From positions 1-13,801 of the forward strand of contig JAUVWB010000010.1 of NCBI GenBank assembly GCA_030604345.1: 13,801 bases of DNA, in the 5' to 3' direction. A program made the translations under genes and the position numbers. Position 1 is the stretch's first letter. Each line of letters opens with the position of its first letter. The notes under the pieces are model-generated. The model saw only the letters and a list, made by a program, of their open reading frames with translations. It did not search any database and was not told the origin of the DNA. This document shows, one piece after another, positions 1 through 8,165 of the stretch. The stretch comes from Desulfofustis sp. GTDB lineage: Bacteria; Desulfobacterota; Desulfobulbia; Desulfobulbales; Desulfocapsaceae.

Positions 1-59
1 ATCGAGCGGCCGGGATCAGCGTCAGGCTGGCGGTTAACGGACTTCAGGGATGCCGCTAA
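1..59 (+). CDS. Possible 3' end of an upstream gene (partial)
   Basis: The third reading frame is open from the window edge and ends with TAA at 57-59. This stop overlaps the preferred ATG of the hybrid kinase gene as TAATG, a common arrangement for translationally coupled genes. Only about 18 codons are visible (ending ...VNGLQGCR), too few to recognise a family. Another frame stops at 35-37, so the choice of frame rests on the stop/start overlap alone. Confidence 0.25.
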   Translation, partial: RAAGISVRLAVNGLQGCR

Positions 60-2881
60 TGGAGAAGGCCAGAAGCGCTGAGCTGCAGCGGGAAATCGAC
101 ATGCTGCGCCAGGAGATCAGGGTCGCCCGCGAAGCGGCTCAGCTCACCGCCGATTTCGTGGTCCGACAATTCGAGCAGACCGAGCGGATGCTGCGCCGGG
201 TCCAGGTGGCCAACGCCGAGCGGCAGGCGGTGCTCGATGCCGCCACGCAATTGTCGATTATCGCCACCGACTTGGACGGGACCATCCGACTGTTCAGCAA
301 GGGCGCCGCTACCCTGCTCGGCTATCGGCCGGCGGAGATGATCGGTAAGCGCACGGTCCTGTCTCTGCACTGTTCCGAAGACCTGGTGCAGTACGGAGAA
401 AAACTCAGCGGCATCGTCGGGGCCGATTTTCATGACATGCGCGTCTTCGATTTACTGGTCAAACAGAAGCAGAGTCAGGCCCAGGAGTGGTCTTACGTGC
501 GCAAAGACGGCACCCGTCTGCCGGTCAGTCTCTCCGTCACCAGCCTGCACAATCCGGACGGCAGAGTGGCCGGCTATCTCTTTGCGGCAATGGATATGAC
601 CTTGCAGAAAGAGATGGAGCGGGCCCTGATCGAGGCCAAAGAGGCGGCCGAGGCAGCCAATGCCTCGAAAGGCGATTTTTTGGCCCGAATGAGCCATGAG
701 ATTCGGACTCCGATGAACGGTGTTATCGGTATGGCCACCTTGCTGGAGAAGACCGGCCTTGACGTCAAGCAGCGCAGTTATGTGGAAAAGCTGATCGGTT
801 CGGCCAATACCCTGCTGCACCTGATCAACGATATCCTCGATTTCTCGAAGATCGATGCCGGCCACCTGCGTCTCGAGCATGTGGCTTTCAACCTCGAGGA
901 CATCCTCGGCAATATCGCCAACGTGGTTGGCATGCAGGCGGAGAAGAAGGGGCTGGAATTCCTCTTTCGCATCGATCCCCGGGTTCCGAACCGGTTGATC
1001 GGCGATCCGCTACGGCTGGGCCAGATTTTGATGAATCTGGCCGGAAACGCGGTGAAATTCACCGAGCATGGGGAAATAGTCGTATCTGCCCAGGTGGAAG
1101 ACCAGCGCCACAACGACCTGACGGTCCGTTTCTCGGTCAGAGATAGCGGCATCGGCCTGCAGGGAGACCAGGTCGACGCACTCTTTTCTGCGTTCAGCCA
1201 GGCCGATGATTCGATTACTCGGAAGTATGGCGGTACCGGTTTAGGGCTGGCCATTTGTAAACAATTGACGGAGTTGATGGGGGGCAGGATCTGGGTGGAG
1301 AGTGAGCCGGGCAAGGGTTCTGAGTTCATCTTCACCGCCCGTCTGCAATGCGCGGAACGACAAGACCCGGCCCGGACGATGCTCTTTGATCAACTGGTCG
1401 GGCTGAAGGCCTTGGTGGTCGATGACAACTCCATTGCCCGGGACGTGTTGTCGTCGATGCTGCGTTCCTTAAAAATAGAGGTCGATACCGCCGTGGATGG
1501 GGAATCGGCTCTCAGCCTGCTGGAACAAGCGGCCCGGGACGGTGAGCCGTATGAAGTGGTCCTGCTCGATTGGATGATGCCGGGGATCGACGGTATCGAG
1601 ACGGCCCGGCGCATCAGGGGGAACAAGGACATTTCCCGTATTCCTGCCATGCTGATGGTCACCGCCAACGCCCGTGAGGATGCCTACATGGAGGCAAAGA
1701 ATGCCGGACTGGATGCCTTTCTGCTCAAACCGGTATACGCCTCCATCATGCATGACACCCTGCTCGACATCATCGGTGTCGAGACCCAGGTCAAGACCAG
1801 TCGGATCGATGAGCACCGGCAGCTGGTGGACCTGGGCACGCGACGCGGTTCACGGATCCTGTTGGTCGACGACAACATCATCAATCAGGAGGTGGCTGCC
1901 GAATTCCTGCTCAGCGTCGGTATGGAGGTCGACATCGCCGGGAATGGCCGGGAAGCGATCGAGATGCTGAACCGGTCATCCTATGCCTTGGTGTTGATGG
2001 ATATCCAGATGCCGGGGATGGACGGTCTCGAGGCCACCAGACGGATTCGTCGCCAGGAGCGTTTCCGGGATCTGCCGATCATCGCCATGACCGCCCATGC
2101 TATGACCGGGGATCGTGACAAAAGCCTGGCTGCCGGGATGAACGATCATATCACCAAACCGATCGACCAGACTATTCTCTACCAGACTTTGCAGCGCTGG
2201 ATTCCGGCCGGGGCGCAAACCGGCTTGTCGACCCCGACGGTCGAGCCGCAGGTCGGCGACGGTGTAGCCGTGCCGATATTGCCGGGAATCGACAGCGACC
2301 AGGCGATCAGGGTGCTCAACGGCAACACCCGGCTGTTTCGCAAGATGCTCCATGAATTCAAAAACGAATATGCGTTGTTGCCGACTCGGTTGCGGGAGTT
2401 AAGCGAGGCGGGGAACTGGAGCGAGATAGGTGTGTTGGCCCATACCCTCAAAGGCGTGGCCGGCTACATCGGCACGCCTGATCTCGGAGCGACTGCTCGG
2501 AGGTTGGAAGACGCCTTGAAGGAGGGACGGCGCGACGAGGCCGGCGGCTTGCTCATCGCTTTCATCGATGCCGTTGACGCGGTCCTCTCAGCTTTGGCGG
2601 CGCTGCCGCCGTTAGTCGTCCCCCCGCGACAGCCGGATTCCCGATCAGGGAACCTCGATGCCGAACAGCAAGGCAAGAGGCTGCGCGGGCTGATTGGACA
2701 GCTGGAAAGGGGCGAAGCGGGTGCCGAGCAGGGGTTTGCACAGCTTCGTGAACAGCTGCAGGTGGTCGGGGGCGAATCGCTGCTGCAAATGATCGAACAG
2801 AGAATCGACGATATCGAATATGAAGAAGCGGCGGCAGCTGCCCGTGAGCTGCTCACTCTTCTCGAACAACAGACGGAATAA
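59..2881 (+). CDS. Soluble hybrid sensor histidine kinase: PAS, HisKA, HATPase, REC, REC, Hpt
   Basis: A 940-residue hybrid kinase. In order: an N-terminal coiled coil (about 1-60), a PAS domain (about 60-185, with the typical RKDGTRLPV segment), HisKA with H213 in SHEIRTPMN, and HATPase_c with the N box near 326-333, G1 DSGIG near 362 and GGTGLGL near 391. Two receivers follow, with phosphoacceptors D504 (LLDWMMPG) and D648 (LMDIQMPG), and then an Hpt domain with H795 in AHTLKG. The last 80 residues are helical and resemble the weak repeat often trailing such Hpt domains. No membrane segment or signal peptide is seen, so it should sense a cytoplasmic cue through PAS. The start at 59 is preferred over the ATG at 50: AGGGA at 46-50 lies 8 bases before it, and it overlaps the preceding stop. 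Only 7 bases separate it from the receiver-GGDEF gene, its likely phosphorelay output. The signal is unknown. Confidence 0.93.
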   Translation: MEKARSAELQREIDMLRQEIRVAREAAQLTADFVVRQFEQTERMLRRVQVANAERQAVLDAATQLSIIATDLDGTIRLFSKGAATLLGYRPAEMIGKRTVLSLHCSEDLVQYGEKLSGIVGADFHDMRVFDLLVKQKQSQAQEWSYVRKDGTRLPVSLSVTSLHNPDGRVAGYLFAAMDMTLQKEMERALIEAKEAAEAANASKGDFLARMSHEIRTPMNGVIGMATLLEKTGLDVKQRSYVEKLIGSANTLLHLINDILDFSKIDAGHLRLEHVAFNLEDILGNIANVVGMQAEKKGLEFLFRIDPRVPNRLIGDPLRLGQILMNLAGNAVKFTEHGEIVVSAQVEDQRHNDLTVRFSVRDSGIGLQGDQVDALFSAFSQADDSITRKYGGTGLGLAICKQLTELMGGRIWVESEPGKGSEFIFTARLQCAERQDPARTMLFDQLVGLKALVVDDNSIARDVLSSMLRSLKIEVDTAVDGESALSLLEQAARDGEPYEVVLLDWMMPGIDGIETARRIRGNKDISRIPAMLMVTANAREDAYMEAKNAGLDAFLLKPVYASIMHDTLLDIIGVETQVKTSRIDEHRQLVDLGTRRGSRILLVDDNIINQEVAAEFLLSVGMEVDIAGNGREAIEMLNRSSYALVLMDIQMPGMDGLEATRRIRRQERFRDLPIIAMTAHAMTGDRDKSLAAGMNDHITKPIDQTILYQTLQRWIPAGAQTGLSTPTVEPQVGDGVAVPILPGIDSDQAIRVLNGNTRLFRKMLHEFKNEYALLPTRLRELSEAGNWSEIGVLAHTLKGVAGYIGTPDLGATARRLEDALKEGRRDEAGGLLIAFIDAVDAVLSALAALPPLVVPPRQPDSRSGNLDAEQQGKRLRGLIGQLERGEAGAEQGFAQLREQLQVVGGESLLQMIEQRIDDIEYEEAAAAARELLTLLEQQTE

Positions 2882-2888
2882 ATAGGTG

Positions 2889-3830
2889 ATGTACGAAAAT
2901 CCCCGAATCTTGATTGTTGACGACGAGAAAATGAATCTCAAGGTCCTTGCCGACCTGCTCAAGGAAGATTACGTGCCGGTGTTGGCCCGCAACGGCGAAC
3001 AGGCCATTCAGCATGCCTTGAGCGATACGCCGCCGGATCTCATCCTGCTCGATGTCATCATGCCGCAGATGGGCGGGTACGAGGTTATCAAGTATCTGAA
3101 GAACAACGACAAAACGAAAAATATTCCGGTTATCTTCGTCACGGCACTCAGTTCCACCGAGGACGAGGAGTTCGGCCTGCGGCTCGGGGCTGTCGACTAC
3201 ATCACCAAACCGTTCAGTCCGCCTATCGTCAAGATCCGGATCCGCAATCATCTACGCATCGTTCATCAGTATAAATTGCTCGATCAGTTGGCCCACCTCG
3301 ACGGCCTAACGGAAATTTGCAACCGCAGACGTTTCGAAGAAGAGTTCAAGAAGGAATGGGACCGGTCTCTGCGCAATCGATTGCCATTCTCGCTGGCGAT
3401 GATCGATGTGGACTATTTCAAACAGTACAATGACCACTATGGGCATGCCATGGGAGATTTGGCTTTGCAGCGGATTGCCAAGGCCCTGTCCGAGGTGCTC
3501 CGACGACCGGCAGATTTTATCGCTCGCTACGGCGGGGAAGAATTTGTCATGCTGATGCCGGAAACCGATCACCAGGGAGCCATGCAGGTGGCTGAACATT
3601 CCCTGAAAAAGGTGGCTGGTCTGGCGATCCCACATCATTATTCCCGGGCTGCCGATTACATCACCGTCAGTATCGGCTTATCGACCATCCATCCGGCAGT
3701 GGCCGCCTCACAGAAGACGTTCCTCGCCACCGCCGACCAGAATCTCTACCGCGCCAAAGAGGGTGGGCGCAACCGCGTCGTTGGTAGCGTCATCGGCCGA
3801 GATGCGGTGTCACTTCAACATCTTTGCTGA
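2889..3830 (+). CDS. Response regulator with GGDEF domain (diguanylate cyclase)
   Basis: A 313-residue protein of PleD/WspR type. The N-terminal receiver (about 5-120) has the acidic pair D11/D12, phosphoacceptor D55 (LLDVIMPQ), T85 and K107 (ITKP). The GGDEF domain follows (about 135-300), with the active-site loop RYGGEEF intact at 213-219 and an inhibitory I-site RPAD at 206-209, the standard five residues ahead. It should therefore make c-di-GMP from two GTP and be feedback-inhibited by the product. A GTG at 2886 precedes the ATG at 2889 in frame. Neither has a well-spaced ribosome site, which suggests translational coupling to the kinase gene ending at 2881. Phosphotransfer from the kinase's Hpt (H795) to D55 is inferred from adjacency. 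The C-terminal tail after about 300 is unremarkable. Confidence 0.93.
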   Translation: MYENPRILIVDDEKMNLKVLADLLKEDYVPVLARNGEQAIQHALSDTPPDLILLDVIMPQMGGYEVIKYLKNNDKTKNIPVIFVTALSSTEDEEFGLRLGAVDYITKPFSPPIVKIRIRNHLRIVHQYKLLDQLAHLDGLTEICNRRRFEEEFKKEWDRSLRNRLPFSLAMIDVDYFKQYNDHYGHAMGDLALQRIAKALSEVLRRPADFIARYGGEEFVMLMPETDHQGAMQVAEHSLKKVAGLAIPHHYSRAADYITVSIGLSTIHPAVAASQKTFLATADQNLYRAKEGGRNRVVGSVIGRDAVSLQHLC

Positions 3831-3883
3831 ATCCGGATGCTCGTCCGCCTGCGGTTGTCCGTTTGACGGGCGGAGTTTGGAGG

Positions 3884-3910
3884 GGCTTCTTTCCGGGTAA
3901 CAAAGAAGCC
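3884..3910. terminator. Hairpin between convergent genes, possible bidirectional terminator
   Basis: GGCTTCTTT (3884-3892) and AAAGAAGCC (3902-3910) form a perfect 9-bp stem with a 9-base loop. It lies between the convergent diguanylate cyclase and lyase genes, where a shared terminator is expected. Neither side carries a clear U-tract, so intrinsic termination would be weak. Confidence 0.4.
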
Positions 3911-3962
3911 GTCGCCTTGCCTCATTCCAGGAAGTTTGATGTTTGGCCAGGAACACCTCCGG

Positions 3963-4877
3963 TCATGATGACGATGCGGTGGTCTTCTCGGGCAGCGCGC
4001 CGATGGCGTGCAGGGCGCGCTGCACCTCTTCCAGAGCCTCCTCGCTCAGCGGGGTCTGGGGAGGCAGCGGGTCGCCGACCGGGTAGCCTTGCAGGTGCAG
4101 GCCGCCCTTGATGCAGGCGGCCAGATTGTAGCGAGCAAAAGCCTGGTTCAATCCCCAGAGACGCCGTTGCAGGTGCATGGCGTTATCCCAGTCGGCCCGG
4201 CAGCAGAGGTTGTAGAGTTCAACGCTCTGCCGTGGCGCCAGACAGGCCGGTCCGGCCATCCAACCGACGCCGCCGATCATCATCACGCAGGCAGGAATAT
4301 GTGCTGAGGCGGCGAAGATTTTCATTCGTCCTTCGACTCGATTGATGATCGACAGCAGGCGTCCGGTATTGGACGAGGCGTCTTTGATGTAGTTGATGTT
4401 GTCGATATGACTGAGACGATCGATGGTCGGCAGGCTCAGGTCGGAACGCTGGAAATTGGGGTTGGTGTAAAGGACCACCGGTAGTGACACGCTATCGGCA
4501 ATAGCTTTGAAATAACGGTACACTCCTTCGTCGGTAACCGGGAAGTAGGCCTCAAGAATGGCCAGGATTCCGGCGCAGCCCAGATCTTCATACTCCTTTG
4601 CCTGGTAGACGGCATCAGCTATGGTCGTTGCCGCCACTCCCGCCACGACTGGGACTCTACCTGCGGCGGCGGCCAGTACGACTTCGACGATGCGCCGTCG
4701 TTGCGGCCAGGAAAGATAGGCGAATTCGCCGGTGGATCCGAGCGGTGTCAAGCCGTGGACGCCGGCCTTGATCAGGTCGTCGCAGAGCCTGGTCAGGACT
4801 TCTTCGCTGATTTCACCGGATGGGCCGACCGGCGAGACAAGGTAGGGGAAGACGCCGTGAAAAGAGTGGTCACTCAT
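3963..4877 (-). CDS. Dihydrodipicolinate synthase/N-acetylneuraminate lyase family aldolase
   Basis: A class I pyruvate-type aldolase/lyase of 304 residues (family norm about 290-310), forming a TIM barrel in the cytoplasm. With the ATG at 4877 as residue 1, the GSTGE loop is at 47-51, the catalytic tyrosine is Y137 (LYTNPN) and the Schiff-base lysine is K165 (YIKDAS). E. coli DapA has an arginine five residues after its active-site tyrosine (R138). Here that place is a phenylalanine and the nearest arginine is two residues on. A true lysine-pathway DapA is therefore doubtful, and another 2-oxo acid aldolase or dehydratase is likely. The ATG at 4877 has GGAG six bases upstream, and a TTG one codon earlier is less likely. 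A good promoter precedes it. The neighbours (c-di-GMP genes, pgl-zwf) give no strong functional clue. Confidence 0.88.
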   Translation of the reverse strand: MSDHSFHGVFPYLVSPVGPSGEISEEVLTRLCDDLIKAGVHGLTPLGSTGEFAYLSWPQRRRIVEVVLAAAAGRVPVVAGVAATTIADAVYQAKEYEDLGCAGILAILEAYFPVTDEGVYRYFKAIADSVSLPVVLYTNPNFQRSDLSLPTIDRLSHIDNINYIKDASSNTGRLLSIINRVEGRMKIFAASAHIPACVMMIGGVGWMAGPACLAPRQSVELYNLCCRADWDNAMHLQRRLWGLNQAFARYNLAACIKGGLHLQGYPVGDPLPPQTPLSEEALEEVQRALHAIGALPEKTTASSS

Positions 4878-4960
4878 CAATCGCTCCGAGTTTGCAAGGA
4901 AGAAGTGGACGGGGAAGCGACCCGTGGTTCGTCGGTCGTGTCTGGTGCTGAATCTTTGCC

Positions 4961-4989
4961 ACTATACCTGTGCCGCATGGTGTCCGCAA
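4961..4989 (-). promoter_or_regulatory. Sigma-70-type promoter for the aldolase gene
   Basis: On the minus strand TTGCGG (4984-4989) and TATAGT (4961-4966) are separated by exactly 17 bases. Transcription would begin near 4954, leaving a leader of about 77 bases before the ATG at 4877. Confidence 0.6.
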
Positions 4990-5016
4990 GAGAGCGTCAT
5001 CCGAATCCGCGCCATC

Positions 5017-5472
5017 TCAGGGTCGGTCTGTGGTGGCAGCGAGACGACGGATGGTCGTGACCGCCTCGCGCGGAATCTCGGTGCGGATGCCCGATGCTGA
5101 TGTAAGAATGAGCCGGTCGGGTTGAATGGTCAGGTGGGGGACGACCAACGAACCGCCGGAGGCAAGCTCTATGTAGTACAGGTAGGCTCTGTCGGGTTCG
5201 CTCGTGGTTTGTTCGTGGTCCTGCACCTGCCGAGTCGCCATCTCTCGGGTGACACGGTCGAGCATTTCGGCGGTGACGACCAGATCGTTCTCAGGGGTTT
5301 TCGATTCGGTTGCGTGGGGCCACAGGGCGGTGTGCCGGTCCGGAAGACTGGTGAGAACCGTTCGCCATGTCCCCGGGACCTCGAACAGCAGCGTGAACAG
5401 AAAAACAGCGAACATAAGTACTGCTTTGACAGGGATCCCGAGAATTGCAAGAGGCGGTGCCGGTTCGTTCAT
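5017..5472 (-). CDS. Small membrane-anchored protein of unknown function
   Basis: A 151-residue protein that I do not recognise. One hydrophobic helix spans about residues 10-32 (through VKAVLMFAVFLFTLLF). A polar linker with many Glu, Asp and Thr follows (about 40-95), then a strand-rich stretch (about 97-145) with alternating patterns such as YIELASGGSLVVP, RLILTSASG and EIPREAVTTI. That tail looks like a small SH3-like beta barrel, which is a reading of the pattern and not an identification. No convincing ribosome site precedes the ATG at 5472, so the start is uncertain; M20 would remove part of the helix. The gene is divergent from pgl. The opposite strand also has open frames here but none with better start signals. 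Coding status is likely but not certain. Confidence 0.6.
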   Translation of the reverse strand: MNEPAPPLAILGIPVKAVLMFAVFLFTLLFEVPGTWRTVLTSLPDRHTALWPHATESKTPENDLVVTAEMLDRVTREMATRQVQDHEQTTSEPDRAYLYYIELASGGSLVVPHLTIQPDRLILTSASGIRTEIPREAVTTIRRLAATTDRP

Positions 5473-5513
5473 GTTTGAGCGTGAGCAGTCCCGTCGTTCC
5501 TGGCGAAAGACGG

Positions 5514-5540
5514 AACCGTTTGGGATGACGGTTGTTTTTT
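5514..5540 (+). terminator. Terminator-like hairpin with T-tract in the divergent spacer
   Basis: AACCGT (5514-5519) and ACGGTT (5528-5533) form a 6-bp stem with an 8-base loop, followed by GTTTTTT. It faces the plus strand, but no plus-strand gene ends before it. The stem is short and overlaps the proposed -35 of the pgl promoter. It may be chance, or it may end antisense transcripts over the small membrane protein gene. Confidence 0.25.
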
Positions 5541-5560
5541 GATCGTTGTTTTGCTATACG
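5532..5560 (+). promoter_or_regulatory. Candidate extended -10 promoter for pgl-zwf
   Basis: TTGTTT (5532-5537) and TATACG (5555-5560) are 17 bases apart. TGC directly before the -10 gives the extended form. Transcription would start near 5567, about 35 bases before the pgl ATG. Confidence 0.4.
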
Positions 5561-5601
5561 AATGATAGGTGTTATCCGGAAAAAAATCCAGAGGGACAGA
5601 G

Positions 5602-6285
5602 ATGATCATTCGCGGTAGTCGAGCGGAGTTGGGACGGAAAGCGGCCGTGATTATCGCTGAGGCTCTCAGAAACGTGTTGGAACAACGTCCGCTGGCGATC
5701 CTCGGTGTGGTTGGTGGCTCGAGTGTCGGGGGCGTGCTTGGCCACCTGGGGGAGCAGACGCTGGCCTTCAATCGCGTCCACCTGTTCATGATCGACGAGC
5801 GATTGGTCCCAACTACCCATCCAGACTCGAATTTTCAAGTGGTGGCCTCTTTTGTCGAGCCGTATCTGCCGGAGGCAAACCTACACCCCTATCACCATGA
5901 AGAAGCCGATCCAGGGGCTTCGCTGGAACGCTATCGGCGCCTGTTGGTCGATTACGGCGGCCGTTTTGACGTGGCTCTGCTGTCGGCCGGCGCCGATGGC
6001 CACATCGCCTCGTTGTTCCCTGAACATGAAACGATCAGAAGCGATCAACCATTCTTTCTGCTTACCGCGACCGCGCCGAAACCGCCGCCGGGGCGGATGA
6101 GTGCCTCAAAGACATTGATCGGCAATGCCGGCAGTGTCGTTTTGTTGTTTTTCGGGCATGAAAAACGTGCCGCCTTTATCGATTTTCTCGCTGATGAACA
6201 CGCTGTCGAGCACTGTCCGGCCAGGCTGGTAAAGCGCGTTCCCGAGCGATTTATTCTCACGGATTGTAATGAAGGATCTGCATGA
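5602..6285 (+). CDS. pgl: 6-phosphogluconolactonase
   Basis: Hydrolyses 6-phosphogluconolactone to 6-phosphogluconate, the second step of the oxidative pentose phosphate pathway. The 227 residues match the DevB/Pgl family length. Family motifs are in place: GGSS (38-41), the DERLVP segment (65-70) with the following SN (76-77), GADGHIASLFP (130-140) carrying the catalytic-site histidine, and PPPGRMS (161-167). The start at 5602 is favoured over an in-frame GTG at 5569 because GAGGG (5591-5595) lies 6 bases before it. The stop overlaps the zwf start as ATGA, so the two are translationally coupled and made together. The protein is cytosolic. Confidence 0.95.
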   Translation: MIIRGSRAELGRKAAVIIAEALRNVLEQRPLAILGVVGGSSVGGVLGHLGEQTLAFNRVHLFMIDERLVPTTHPDSNFQVVASFVEPYLPEANLHPYHHEEADPGASLERYRRLLVDYGGRFDVALLSAGADGHIASLFPEHETIRSDQPFFLLTATAPKPPPGRMSASKTLIGNAGSVVLLFFGHEKRAAFIDFLADEHAVEHCPARLVKRVPERFILTDCNEGSA

Positions 6286-7781
6286 AACAGGACAAACAGC
6301 TGATCGTCATTTTCGGAGCCACGGGAGATCTGGCGAAGAGAAAGCTGCTGCCGGCTCTGCTGCGGCTGTTGCGCCGGGGGGAGCTGGGAGCGACAACGCC
6401 GATCGTTTGTCTGGGCCGCAAGGAGCTTGCCACCGAACAGTATTTTGAGTGGCTGCAGGTGGAACGATTTCTGCCTGACGATGAGCCTGAGCTGTTGCAG
6501 CGGTTTGCCCGGTTGCTCCACTATCGCCGGTTTGATCTGGAATCCGGGACCGACCAGCACTTGCGTCAGATCCTGGTCTCGTTTGCCGATGTCTATGCGG
6601 CCGGAAACATGCTCTTTTATCTGGCCCTGCCAACGGACACCTTTACCGCCGTGGCCCGGTTGCTCAAACCACTCTTGCAGGGACCCGGCTGGAAACGGGT
6701 GGTTTTCGAGAAGCCGTTTGGCTCCGACCTACCCTCCGCCCAGCGGCTCAATGCGGTGATTTCCTCAGCCATGAGCGAGGAGCAGATCTTTCGTGTCGAC
6801 CATTATCTTGGCAAGGAATTGGTGCAAAACATCCTCTTCCTTCGTTTCGCCAACGAGATCTTCTGCTGCTCCTGGAATCGTGATGCGATCGACAACGTTC
6901 AGATCACGGTGAGCGAGACCCTCGGCGTCGAAGAGCGTGCCGGATATTACGATGGTAGCGGCGCCATCCGGGATATGCTGCAGAATCATCTCCTCCAGTT
7001 ACTGTCCTTCACCGCCATGGAACCGCCCGGAAGTGGCAGTTCCGACGCTATCCGCGACGAGGCGGCGCGGGTGCTTGAAAAGCTTCGCCGGCCCAAGGCC
7101 GAGGACGTGGTGGTCGGTCAATACGGAGGAGGAGTGGTTGGAGATCAGGCCATCCGCCCGTATGTGCAGGAGGATGGTGTGCCTGCCGGCTCATCCACCG
7201 AGACCTATGTGGCTGTGCGCGCCTTTGTCGACACCCCGCGCTGGCAGGATGTGCCGTTTTACCTGAGGACCGGTAAGCGGCTGGAGCGTCGTTATGCGGA
7301 AATTCGGATTATCTTCAAGCAGCACCGCTGCGATGGGCTGGTCCGTAACGATAAACCCAATATGATCGTTATCCGTATCCAGCCGGACGAGGGGATTGCG
7401 CTGGCTTTCAATGTCCGTAGACCCGGTTCGGAAAACGAGTCCGAGTCGGTCCTGATGGATTTCTGCCATCATTGTCATTTTGGTCCGAACACACCGGAGG
7501 CCTACGAAGCGATCATGGCCAGTGTCATGCGTGGCGACCCGCTTTTATTCACGCGCTGGGACTGGCTGCAGGCGAGCTGGCGATTCATTGATCAGCTCCG
7601 GGAGGTGATGTCGCCGGTGGCAGTGTATCAGCCGGGAACTTCCGGCCCCGCCGAGGCTGATGAATTGTTGCGCGGCGATGGCCGGTCGTGGCTGCAGCCG
7701 GCGTCGGAGCGCCGCCGCTTCGTGATCGACACCCTTGCCGGACGTGCCAGCGGCAGCCCGTTGCCCCTGAAAAACGGTTGA
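6282..7781 (+). CDS. zwf: Glucose-6-phosphate 1-dehydrogenase
   Basis: Oxidises glucose 6-phosphate to 6-phosphogluconolactone with NAD(P)+, feeding the product to the lactonase encoded just before. The 499-residue length is typical. The dinucleotide fold starts with GATGDLAKRK (12-21). R46 in LGRKE sits where a 2'-phosphate-binding arginine is known in related enzymes, favouring NADP+. EKPFG is at 143-147, the substrate site RVDHYLGKE at 171-179 (H174, K178), and the general-base histidine is H236 in QNHLLQL. AAGGA (6272-6276) sits 5 bases before the ATG, within the end of pgl. No 6-phosphogluconate dehydrogenase or Entner-Doudoroff gene is in the window, so the fate of the product cannot be read here. 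Confidence 0.97.
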   Translation: MKQDKQLIVIFGATGDLAKRKLLPALLRLLRRGELGATTPIVCLGRKELATEQYFEWLQVERFLPDDEPELLQRFARLLHYRRFDLESGTDQHLRQILVSFADVYAAGNMLFYLALPTDTFTAVARLLKPLLQGPGWKRVVFEKPFGSDLPSAQRLNAVISSAMSEEQIFRVDHYLGKELVQNILFLRFANEIFCCSWNRDAIDNVQITVSETLGVEERAGYYDGSGAIRDMLQNHLLQLLSFTAMEPPGSGSSDAIRDEAARVLEKLRRPKAEDVVVGQYGGGVVGDQAIRPYVQEDGVPAGSSTETYVAVRAFVDTPRWQDVPFYLRTGKRLERRYAEIRIIFKQHRCDGLVRNDKPNMIVIRIQPDEGIALAFNVRRPGSENESESVLMDFCHHCHFGPNTPEAYEAIMASVMRGDPLLFTRWDWLQASWRFIDQLREVMSPVAVYQPGTSGPAEADELLRGDGRSWLQPASERRRFVIDTLAGRASGSPLPLKNG

Positions 7782-8165
7782 TGCTGTCGTCAATCGTCAC
7801 AAATGAAACCGCTTGACACCAATGTGGTACCCGGTTACCTTAAAAGTAATTAATGAATTGATTAATTTACACGCGATTGGGTGCTGCATCGTAGTACCTG
7901 TAACTTCGTTGTTTTTCACCAGTTGTCCTGCTCATAGCGGTTGATTTTAGCGCTTCGATCTGTCACTATGGGCTCGTTATTCGCCTCGCAGGGGGGCTGG
8001 TCCTGCCGTATTCTCCCTGTGCAGGGTGGCGATGATAGCCTTGGTGGAGGGGATGGCGGCACGAACCGGGAGCCGGTGAAGCGAGATACGATACGCCGTA
8101 CCGGAGAATGACGTGAAACGGCGCTGTGGACGGTCGATCCGGTGGAACCATTACGAGAGTAAGAA
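7782..8165 (+). other. 384-base intergenic leader between zwf and the Fe-S gene
   Basis: No convincing gene lies here. The first third is AT-rich and holds a TTGACA box and two palindromes (7813-7867). The rest is GC-rich with small hairpins such as CCCTG-TG-CAGGG near 8020. I see no clear terminator right after zwf. A 47-codon plus-strand frame (about 7968-8111) has no ribosome site and was not called. Confidence 0.5.
7813..7867 (+). promoter_or_regulatory. Candidate promoter with two palindromes upstream of the Fe-S/cytochrome operon
   Basis: A consensus -35 TTGACA (7813-7818) is followed after 17 bases by a poor -10, TACCTT (7836-7841). Within that spacer GGTACCCGGTTACC (7826-7839) is a 14-base palindrome with one mismatched pair. 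Just downstream AATTAAT (7848-7854) and ATTAATT (7861-7867) form a 20-base palindrome with one mismatch. A weak -10 with a dyad over the spacer suggests an activator-dependent promoter. The leader to 8166 would be over 300 bases. Confidence 0.4.

Noticed and set aside
4701..5060. A plus-strand frame of 119 codons opposite the aldolase start and its promoter
   Set aside because: It crosses a well-formed minus-strand promoter and the aldolase start, and the product shows no family pattern.
7968..8111. A 47-codon plus-strand frame in the leader of the Fe-S gene
   Set aside because: No ribosome site before its ATG and a Gly/Arg-rich product without features.
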